DNA of 64,000 bases from Cercospora beticola (Eukaryota; Ascomycota; Dothideomycetes; Mycosphaerellales; Mycosphaerellaceae). The notes beneath the pieces were generated by a model, which was given only the letters and a program-made list of their open reading frames with translations, was not told where the DNA came from and searched no databases. Shown here in pieces: positions 42,670 through 50,891 of the stretch. Every line of letters starts with the position of its first letter. The stretch's first letter is position 1. A program made the translations under genes and the position numbers. The stretch covers positions 124,001 to 188,000 of the forward strand of contig NC_088940.1 of NCBI RefSeq assembly GCF_033473495.1, read 5' to 3'.

Positions 42670-44259
42670 CTAGGACTCTGTTGGCTGCCTGACAAGCTTA
42701 CGAGGCTTCTTCTTCACCGCAGGAGTGGCAGCAGGTGAGTCGCCGTTCGTCTGTGGCTTGACCGGAGGTGGTGCCGGCTTCTTGACAGGCTTCACGGGCG
42801 TCGAAGTCTTGGTAGCTGAAGGAGGCGCTTTAGCTGGAGGAGGCTTCTTTGCAGGCGGAGCAGCCTTTGGTGCTGGAGGAGACTGCGCAGCGGCGGTCTT
42901 CTTCGCTGGAGGAGGAGCACTTGGAGGCGGAGCCTTCTTCTTTGGCGCAGCGGCGGCCGGCGACTTATTGGCTGCTGGCGTCGGAGCAGTTTTCATCTTC
43001 GGCACAGTCTTCTTCTTAGGCTGCGTCCTCTTAATCGCTTCACTCGCGCCCTCCTCCTGAACAATAAAGTTCGCATCCGTGATATTCGTCCCATTGATGC
43101 CATTCACATCATTCGGACAAGCAGACATAACAACAACCACATCCCTCTCCGCCTTAAACCTCACATAATCCCCAGCCTTCCCCTTCGGCCCCTCAAAACT
43201 AATCTCCCCATCATCCGTCCAAGGAATATTCATAAACAAATTCAACGGAGCCGGCACACTATTAATCGTGACATCCGCTCCAATCGCTTTCGCGCCTTTC
43301 AACCCGGCCCTCTCATTCAACTCTTTCAACGCCAGAACCAAATTCTCCGCGCAAGATCCATGTTCCTCCCATTTTTCTACTCCCAATCCTCGATACCGCT
43401 GCGGATCACAAGCCGGAATCAACGTATCGTGCACCCCCACCGACCGATCCTCCAAAACCGTCAAAATCGGCTCTCGTAAATTCGTCACCAGAGTATCACC
43501 TTTTCTCGGAACTAAATGTAACGTCGCAGCTCGTGAATGGGATAAACTCAAATATTCCATATTCGGTGCATCAGCTGCGTTCTTCGCATTGTAAGCCTGA
43601 TAGCCCGCGTAAAAAGAACCTGAATAGCCTGAGCCCGTGAAAGCGGACATTCCAGCTGCTCCGACGGGCGTTTTGGAGAAATCAGTGAGTTGTTCGAGAT
43701 AGGTTTTGTTTGGATCGCGGGAGTGCGCGCTCATGAATTTTGAGACGGTATCGGTTGCTGCTTCGGGGATGTAGGAGGAGAAGCCTTTGCCGGGTTTGAA
43801 GTATGAGGCCCAGGATTTGGAGTTTTTTTGTTGTTGGGTTTGGGCGGAGTCGGTTGTGTTCTGTTGCGTTGATGATGCGGTGTCGTCTTTCTTCCCTCCG
43901 AGGCCTAGGGTTGGGACAGATGGGATGTAGGAACTCCAACCAGACTTCTTCTGGCCATCTTGTTGTTCGGCTTGTTCGTGTGCTTCTCTTGTCGCCTGCT
44001 CAGCTTCTTCTTGTGAGGGCAAATCATTGCCGCTTTTGCCCTTGACTTTCTCTGCAGCCTTTGCTGTTTCTTGCTTGCCAATCTCCTCTTTCGATTTTGC
44101 GTTTTCCTCTACATCTTTTCTGGGTGCCGGCTGCGGAAGAGCGAAAGCCCATGTATCGACAACTTGAGTTCCAGAAGTGTTGACGATTTTGATACTTGAT
44201 CCGGCAGGCACAAAGGTCGCGACGCCGTGACGTGCCGGGATGACTTGCTGCTCGGCCAT
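42670..44259 (-). CDS. DUF1989 (urea-carboxylase-associated type) protein with Lys/Pro-rich tail
   Basis: A 529-aa protein. The DUF1989 fold is split by a long low-complexity insertion: its first part is FVPAGSSIKIVNTSGTQVVD (residues 16-36); the second, after about 210 residues, includes MEYLSLSHSRAATLHLVP, DTLVTNLREPIL, GVHDTLIPACDPQRY, LNLFMNIPW and MSACPNDVNGING. These Cys, His and Asp residues are the conserved probable metal or substrate site. The last 120 residues are almost entirely Lys, Pro, Ala and Ser. Bacterial relatives sit beside urea amidolyase genes; in fungi the role is unknown. The start at 44259 (MAEQQVIPARHG) is preferred because the domain begins at once; an ATG 63 nt upstream is possible. 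It converges with LDH, 283 bp apart. Confidence 0.85.
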   Translation of the reverse strand: MAEQQVIPARHGVATFVPAGSSIKIVNTSGTQVVDTWAFALPQPAPRKDVEENAKSKEEIGKQETAKAAEKVKGKSGNDLPSQEEAEQATREAHEQAEQQDGQKKSGWSSYIPSVPTLGLGGKKDDTASSTQQNTTDSAQTQQQKNSKSWASYFKPGKGFSSYIPEAATDTVSKFMSAHSRDPNKTYLEQLTDFSKTPVGAAGMSAFTGSGYSGSFYAGYQAYNAKNAADAPNMEYLSLSHSRAATLHLVPRKGDTLVTNLREPILTVLEDRSVGVHDTLIPACDPQRYRGLGVEKWEEHGSCAENLVLALKELNERAGLKGAKAIGADVTINSVPAPLNLFMNIPWTDDGEISFEGPKGKAGDYVRFKAERDVVVVMSACPNDVNGINGTNITDANFIVQEEGASEAIKRTQPKKKTVPKMKTAPTPAANKSPAAAAPKKKAPPPSAPPPAKKTAAAQSPPAPKAAPPAKKPPPAKAPPSATKTSTPVKPVKKPAPPPVKPQTNGDSPAATPAVKKKPRKLVRQPTES

Positions 44260-44742
44260 TTTGACTTTGCGCTTTAATACGCAATTGACGTTTCTGGCTC
44301 GATTTTGCTTAGAAGCTTTCACTAGCTGACATGGGCGGACTTAGGGTACAACAAAGCGGTTTAAGGTGAAAAGAGTGCGAGTTGTGAGATGGCATGCAAT
44401 TGGCATCATAAAATGGAAGGATGCTGCATCATGAATTCGACAAGCTGTGGCGTCACCACAGCCGGCTCTGACCAAGATTTTGTACACAGTGTCGCAAGAA
44501 GGGTTCGATTGTATCACTCTGCATCAGTGCAGTCGCACTCAGCTACCTGGTTCGTGGCTGAAGCTATTCCAGCCTGCCAGGTTGTCTAATCTTGGCATCC
44601 TTTTCTCTTTGCATTAATTCCCTGTTTCATGTAGACTGTTGTTCGTGCGCTTCTGTCATCTCTGCCCCATCATTACTTTATGCATAACCTCCGCTGCCAG
44701 TGCTCCACAAAAGACCCAGTGATCGACTCATGCATAAAGTAC
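44260..44742. other. Intergenic region
   Basis: Nothing supportable is seen in these 480 bp, which hold the promoter side of the DUF1989 gene and the 3' side of the apple-like gene. Confidence 0.5.
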
Positions 44743-45852
44743 TTACTCGCCTGTTGGCGCTTCAGTCTCTTCAATGTAGCCACACCCTGTTTGCACGAGA
44801 AAGCCAGCTCCTGGCGCGAGATTCTGGTTGTTGTCCGAATACTTGAAGCCAAGACCGCAGGTAGGCTCAGTGTACCACAGGAAGCAGTTGCCAGCCTTCC
44901 AGTCGTCTTCGCTGGCTGCACAGCCGTCGGTGTCGACGCAGAGTTGGCAGCAGGCGCTTGGGTCGCTGCCAGGCGCCAGACCACGCGTGTTGGACTCGTC
45001 TCCTTGCGTCTGGCCAATGCCCTTGCCGCCAATCTCGGAGATGAGGTTGGTCGGAGCGCACTTGAGATGTTGTGTAGTGGTGGATGAAGCACTCTCTGTC
45101 ACAGTGCACACCCCACCAGTAGCTGAGCCATTAGTTGTGGGCGCTCTCAGTGTCGTTGTGATTGATAGGTCTGCAGGTGCCAGTACCTTGCCTGGCTGCT
45201 GTGTGACACAGACAATCGGTGTCTCGGCGGTCACGGTTTCGGTCACTGCTTGTTCGGCCACGGTCGTGGTGACATAGACATGAGTAGTGACCTTCTTTAA
45301 ACAGTCGACCTCGAAGGCTTTCGAATGGAGGAGAGGGCTCTGTCCAAGTCGGTGGACTACTGAGCCGATCAGTCCTGGAAGCAATGCAGGCGATCTCTGT
45401 TCGAGCGGGCTGGCAGTAGGCTTCGGCTGGGTGCGATTGTATTGTCCGGTGAAGACGGTGGCGACCGAGGCCGATCTGTTCTTCCGTTAGCTGCACGTCC
45501 ACGTTCAAGAGGCAAGGTTCAATGCATACACCGTGGTGGTGCTGGTACAGCCTGCCTCCTGTCGTGCGAACAGATTGCTGTCGGCGTCATCACCGCAGAC
45601 TGTCGTCACTGCCTCTGGGGTGACGGTGATGGTCTCGGTGGTTGGTGCGGAGCAAGTCGTGATGGTCGAGGTGACGGTCTTGTCCTTGATGGCCGTCTTG
45701 GTGGAAAGAGCACCGCCAGTGCAGAGCGATGAAGGTCGGTACTTGGTGATGTGATTGACAGTGCTGTAGACGGAGAGCGAGCGCTTCTCTGCGCGTGGAA
45801 CTGCAGCGACGGTCGCGGCCAGAAGACCGGTCAGGACAATGCTCGAGTGCAT
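44743..45852 (-). CDS. Secreted Ser/Thr-rich protein with C-terminal apple/PAN-like Cys domain
   Basis: Two exons, 45852-45532 and 45309-44743, give about 295 aa. A clear signal peptide (SSIVLTGLLAATVAAVPRAE) opens the protein. Residues 25-190 are Thr/Val/Ser-rich with repeats such as TVTSTITTC and TETVTAETPIV, a pattern of O-glycosylated wall proteins. The C-terminal 90 residues have six or more Cys in an apple/PAN-like arrangement (SACCQLCVDTDGCAASEDDW, then NCFLWY and QTGCGYIEE), common in fungal extracellular proteins that bind carbohydrate or protein. The 222-nt intron has donor GTGTAT and acceptor TTCGAG; it restores CTSTTTVDCLKK, but the exact junction is less certain than the domains. 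A GPI signal is not seen. Confidence 0.72.
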
Positions 45853-46925
45853 TGTGAGGGCGTTGTTGGTGATGGTCTTGTGGTCAGCGAGTGAGGGAGG
45901 AGGAAGGAGAGATGTTCAGAGATGAAGAAGGAGGAGAGCAGGTGAAGGAAACGACGACTGGAGAGTGAACAGCCCACCGGCGTCCCGTCTGGTCGATATT
46001 GTGCTCCATCGCCATGCACGCGCGAGAACAAGACCCTTGTCATGCCTGTATGCGATGCGATGTCTTTGGGTCACGACGCGTGCCAGCCTGCCGGTGAATG
46101 AATGCCAGAGTTGGGGTGGAAACGGGCCTCCCAACGCTGCCGTCAAACACTGGTGCAGCTGTCCGTCTGCCTCGCGCTCGCCCATTCTCGTGAAGACGAT
46201 GTTCTTCTCGGCGAGCTGCAGCAAACGCTGGTGGTCGCGTACCTGATCGGCCGTGCAGACTCCGCTACGATCCACCGCACCGCGCCAAGAGCAGCATCCG
46301 TCGCTGTTTCCAGCACCCGAGCACGTTGTGAAACAGACTTCGGCAGACGGCAGTGGACGTGCAGACCCGTCGGTATCTCAGCACCAACGCCGCCCATCGA
46401 CCTTCTTCTCCAGCGTGCTGCGAACATTTTGCGTTTGCGTAGACGTTCGTGTAAGATGGGCGAGGAAGCTCAGGCGCCACCCGTAGCCAGCTCCGGCTGA
46501 ACAGGCTGTCAGAAATGCGTGCCCGCATGGATGCCCCCAGAAGCAGCTTAGAGTCAGCCACACCCCGGTCCCGCTCACGTTTATGCATTGCCTATATCAT
46601 CTCGAACCATCGCTACTGCCGCCCTCGCTGGCCTCACGGCGACAACCTGGACGTCACGGAGAAGGAACGGGCATCGGGCGCGCATACCATCAATGGTTCG
46701 CAGGGTGCAGCGCTCACCGCTGGCATTCCCGTGATTGTCTCACGAGTCATACTATATCACCGCCCTGAGCTCGGCTGCATCGAAGTTTCTGTCATCGACA
46801 CGGCACGGCAGTTCTAATAGAAGCGAATTGGCTAAACTATACCCGCTTTCTTCCAGAATCGATCAAAACTTACTGATCGCCACACCGCAGACCTGATCCG
46901 CCCTCGCACACCATCGCGCAAGGCG
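45853..46925. promoter_or_regulatory. Divergent intergenic region
   Basis: About 1.07 kb between divergent start codons of the apple-like gene and the NTF2-like gene, presumably holding both promoters. Frames inside are short and unrecognisable. Confidence 0.4.
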
Positions 46926-47593
46926 ATGCCAGGCCCAGACTCGGACGACGCCCAGCAAGCAACTACTGAAGATGCCTCGACGGACAAGCCTCGCAGGGTG
47001 ACCAAGTACGACAAACAGCAGGCGGAGAAAACCATAGAGGAGTTGTGCGAAAAACTGACAGAAGTGTATGGGTTTGTCACAGATTGTACACACATCCGCC
47101 GCGCCTGCTAAGCTGACCAAGTGTGTCCAGAGGCGATGTCTATGGTCCGTTCTTCAACCGCCACATTTCCCCCAACTTTCAATTCCACTTGGCGAATGTT
47201 CGTCATTTGAACTCCCGTCAAGAGTACAGGGAGCACTTGCTCGGCGTAAGGGCGACGTTTCCCAACTGGAAGGCCACTGCGTTGGCAATCACAGTCGAGC
47301 TGCAAGAGAAAATAACGAAGGCCAAAGTATGGATGTTGTTAAGGCACAGCAATTACCCCGAAGGCTGCGAACGTGAAGCCTGCAGTATGTTTATCTTTAA
47401 GCGGAGTGAGGAAGGTGTTTGGGTCAGTCAGGGACAATACGGTTTTCCGGGCGTTGCACCTTTACCGCTGCCGCTCGAGCCTGCGTGCCCAGCTGATGCT
47501 GATCATTCTTCTGGTTGTGCTGCCTTGCAGTCGCGCCGCAAAGATTCAGAATCGCCGTCAACGCCTGACAGCGACAGCAAGCCTGCACCTTGA
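46926..47593 (+). CDS. NTF2/SnoaL-like small protein
   Basis: Two exons, 46926-47071 and 47131-47593, with a 59-nt intron (GTTTGT to TCCAG), give 202 aa. The join makes KLTEVYGGDVYGPFFNRHIS, the entry into an NTF2-like cone fold: helices at the N-terminus, then strands with FQFHLANVRHLNSRQEY, the TFPNW block, and alternating hydrophobic strands KAKVWMLLRHS and SMFIFKRSEEGVWVSQG. The last 45 residues are Pro/Ser-rich. SnoaL-like proteins include cyclases, dehydratases and proteins of no known catalysis; the active-site His/Asp pair cannot be assigned here. The family call rests on fold-like pattern and length. Convergent with the RING gene. Confidence 0.6.
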
Positions 47594-47930
47594 GAAGTAG
47601 GAGATCCTGGAGTTTCGCTCCTGACCACGAATAATGAAGTGTGCATGGCTTGGACATCTTTCTGAATGCTAGCGCCTTCGCGATGTCGGCCCAAGAAGCG
47701 AGCTTTCAACGCCCTCTGGGCGTCAACGCTGGCAGCCAGGCAACGAGCTGGCAGGCCATTCCGTCCTAGGACCCGGAGCAAGATGCACGAAATCGATCAT
47801 CACACTCGAGATGCAGATCAGACACTCGACTCTGTATCACCATGCCTTATCCACGCTCGCACCGCTACCGAAACCCGTCGAACACTATGCTCGCAGTTCC
47901 CACTCTGAGATGGATCGCTCGAAGTTCCAC

Positions 47931-48320
47931 CTAGTATCGGCCGCACCACGACACCGCCAACGCCATCAGTAGCTGCGCAAGAACGATGGCCGCGAGCACT
48001 GTACATTTCTGTGCCGTATACGAATAATCGACCGGTACCTCTTCTGGCGGCGGAGGCGCTGGTGATCTTTTGACGGATCGTGTCGCAACGTACCAGCCCT
48101 TGTGGCAGAAGGAGCAGAAATTTTGTCCATTTGATCGGATGCCGTGATAACATTGCAGACAGCATGCGTGTGTGCATGGACTGGGACAGGTTCTCTGGGC
48201 AGGTATTCCTGGATTTTGGCAGATGTTGCAGATGTCTTTATCTTGAGGCCAGGATTTCTCTGGTAAGAAATCCTTGGGCATGTCGGAGTCGGATGCGAGG
48301 GAGTGAGTTGTGGACGACAT
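47931..48320 (-). CDS. Small RING-like zinc-finger protein with C-terminal membrane anchor
   Basis: A single-exon 129-aa protein. Cys31 and Cys34 (CNIC), Cys45/Cys49/His51 (CPSPCTH), Cys54 and Cys57 (CLQC) and Cys69/Cys72 (CSFC) give a RING-type cross-brace spacing, compact between residues 31 and 72. A basic/proline linker (RSPAPPPPEE) leads to one hydrophobic helix at about 106-125, seven residues of polar tail following. This suggests a tail-anchored E3 ubiquitin ligase facing the cytosol. No family name can be given. Without the conserved Pro and aromatic residues of E2 contact checked, ligase activity is an inference. Confidence 0.65.
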   Translation of the reverse strand: MSSTTHSLASDSDMPKDFLPEKSWPQDKDICNICQNPGIPAQRTCPSPCTHACCLQCYHGIRSNGQNFCSFCHKGWYVATRSVKRSPAPPPPEEVPVDYSYTAQKCTVLAAIVLAQLLMALAVSWCGRY

Positions 48321-48850
48321 GTTCGCAAAGCCGGTCGCTACTTTTGAAGAAGTTCGCCGCGATAGAAGGTGGATTTTGGGCGTGAGTATTGTGTGAGCTG
48401 ATGGGGGTGCGGGCTTGTTGTATTTATTCTCAAGCGTACTTTGCGGAGACTTGTCCTTAGTACACTCTTCCGGGAGAAAAAAAGCTTAGAGATTTTTCGA
48501 TGCGTACCATGGGTCTGCAGACCACTACCGGAGTGTGAACAGTACTTGTACTTTATTCTACCGAACCACAGTTGTCGCCAGTGGACTATACATACCTATA
48601 CGTGTAGGCCTCTGTGCCGATGAAAAACACGCACTACGCGGCCAGTCAGTACCACTTGAGATACATATAGAAGGAATTAATTCCTATAGATCCCTAGAAT
48701 ACGTTTTTTTTTCTCTAAAGTTAAACTCATGACCAGACTTACCCAACTAACTTCCACCTACAACTCTAGCACACACTCCCAACCGACAATACCAGCGATT
48801 CCCCACACCCACGCCCATCCCCAATCCCATCCACCACCCCTCCCTTTCCC
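48321..48850. other. Intergenic region, partly AT-rich
   Basis: No gene seen. The stretch 48655-48730 is distinctly AT-rich (AATTAATTCC.. and a run of nine T) compared with the rest of the window. Confidence 0.5.
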
Positions 48851-50085
48851 TCAATTATAAACTTTCGCCGAATACCCCTTCATAACCTCCAACTCTCCAT
48901 TCTCATACGTATACTTCGTCCCCTCAATCTTCGGCGCCTTCGTCCTTCTCTGCTGCTGCGTCTGGCGCAATTTACACCATTCTTCCATAGTCAAATGCTG
49001 ACCGAGTTTCGTGAACTCGTTGTCTTTGATGCCGAGTTTCTCCAGCACTGGACTGTTGGAGATGGGATCGAGGAGGACGTGGTTGTTTGGTCTGGTAGGA
49101 AAGTCAGTACGAAAAGATGTAGGGTGTATGGAGGAGGAAAACGGACCTGGAGAAATATAATACTCCCAACCGATCCACATGCGCCTGATCTTCAGGCGGA
49201 GCATGAACGCGGTGTACGCTGCTTTTGAGCCAGTTTCCCGTCAAAGCACTCAACGCATCGCAGATATTCACTGTGATTGTCGCATCTTGTGGACGAACCC
49301 ATTTCCATTCATTCTTCGAATTCAAGATTTGTAACGCTGCGACTGGTTGGCGGAATAACAATGTCAGAGATCCCAAATCCGTATGGCCAGGACTATAAAG
49401 TTCTCCAACGAGTTTATTCTCTTCCGGTGTGCGAGCTTTGTAGTGCATGTAGCGAAGATGGTCTTCGCCTTTTGTGTCGTATTTGTGAAGATCGACAAGT
49501 TGGTCTTCGGAAGGGAGTTCGAGAAGGATAGCGAAGAGTTTCAGGAGTTTGGTTATGACTAGATCGTGACATTTACGGCTGAACATTTCGATTTCTTTGA
49601 TGTGGTCTTGGAGAACGGGAGGCTGAGCACGGTGATGGAAGCCGTCGAATTTGGGAATGTTGTAGACTTCGACGTTGTCGCGGATTGTTTCGGTGAGTTG
49701 GCGGAGACCGGCGGGACGGTAGCCGTTGTATTCCCCGCTCTCGAGGTCTTTGAGGTTGTGGTATTGGAGTTTTTCTTCGAGAGGCAGGTTGTAGAATTCG
49801 CGGCCGAGAGCGAATTGACGATCGACTTCTTCTTGGGAGATGTCGAAGTTTTTGACGTAGAAGAAGCCGACGTGTTGGGCGGCGTAGGCGAGTTGGTCGG
49901 CGAGTTGTTGCTTGCCGTTCGGTTGATCGAAGAGACTGAGGTCGAGGGTTACGAGCTCAGCCCAGTCCACTGTGTGTACAAGTCAGATACGTGATGTAGT
50001 CGAAGAGGTATGTAGAAGCTGTCAACGCACGATCAGCTTTGGTCTCTGGTACCTGCTTGTAAGGTGAAAGTACTTTCCCAGGCAT
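48851..50085 (-). CDS. 2-oxoglutarate/Fe(II)-type oxygenase (isopenicillin-N-synthase-like)
   Basis: Three exons, 50085-50031, 49969-49147 and 49091-48851, with introns of 61 and 55 nt, give 372 aa. The N-terminal DIOX_N region includes AAQHVGFFYVKNFDIS, EFYNLPLEEK and the YNGYRPAG loop. The double-stranded beta-helix core has the iron ligands in GHTDLGSLTLL and HRVHAPP, and the co-substrate Arg lies in LYFSRPNNH, which is completed only after splicing. Such enzymes hydroxylate, desaturate or cyclise small molecules; the substrate is unknown. The start MPGKVLSPYKQVPETK is conserved in style with fungal homologues. A second, distant paralogue lies at 59309-60588. The C-terminus ends SAKVYN. 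Confidence 0.88.
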
Positions 50086-50891
50086 TTTGGGAACTCTAAA
50101 ACGATGTGAAGATGTAGGATGTATGAGAACTCGTGGCTGGCAGTGGAAGAGCGTGTTATGCTAGCTATATGAGCAGTTGGCCGAACTCCGCTTTGGCTTC
50201 TGCCGACGAGCCGCGTTCCTGCAGGAACCTTGCTCGATCCGCTATGGTGTCAAAGAGCTCACCTCGCACCTCATTGACGGCGTCGCAGAAGTCATAACTG
50301 ATTCAGCGACGACTCGATGTTGTCTTTCCTGATGACAAGCGATAAGGCTAGTCACCCGGACTACTGCACGCTCATTCGGCCATCCGCAGCTCTCTCTCGT
50401 CGGAGGATGATGAGGGCGCTTCCAGGCAATTGCTACTTGAACTCAGCTCTCGCATGCCATCGCAGAGCGTGGAGATAAGAACCACTTCCGTGTGCATGCA
50501 GCATCTGATGTAGCCGGCCGCCAGCGTGCCGAGCGTGCCCAGCCTAGCTTTGCTTGCTTGGGAGTGACCGCAGCTCTCAAGGCAAGTGAACAGAACGTGA
50601 TCCACACTGTCGCTGATGTCTTGTCGCGAGGAGTGTAGGTTTTCACGCTCTTCACAGGAGCGGCAAGATCGAACAGCAATGCTCAATTTATTCTTGTGAG
50701 GCCGTGTCGGTGTTTGATGGTCTTCAAATCGTACTCGCTCCAACGAGCTTTGTGTCGCTTCACCACTTTGACCGAGCAGCTGCAGCCTTGGTATCAAGCA
50801 CAACGTCTGGCCACTTCTCACCTAGCAGGGAAAGGGCCAGTCACGGTCTGGTCTTTCATTCAAGAACTTTGACATGCCGATCAATTTTCAC
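50086..50891. other. Intergenic region
   Basis: 800 bp between the oxygenase start and the FHIP stop codon; only short shadow frames. Confidence 0.5.

Noticed and set aside
42725..43060. 111-aa Gly/Ala-rich + strand frame
   Set aside because: Antisense of the Lys/Pro/Ala tail of the DUF1989 protein.
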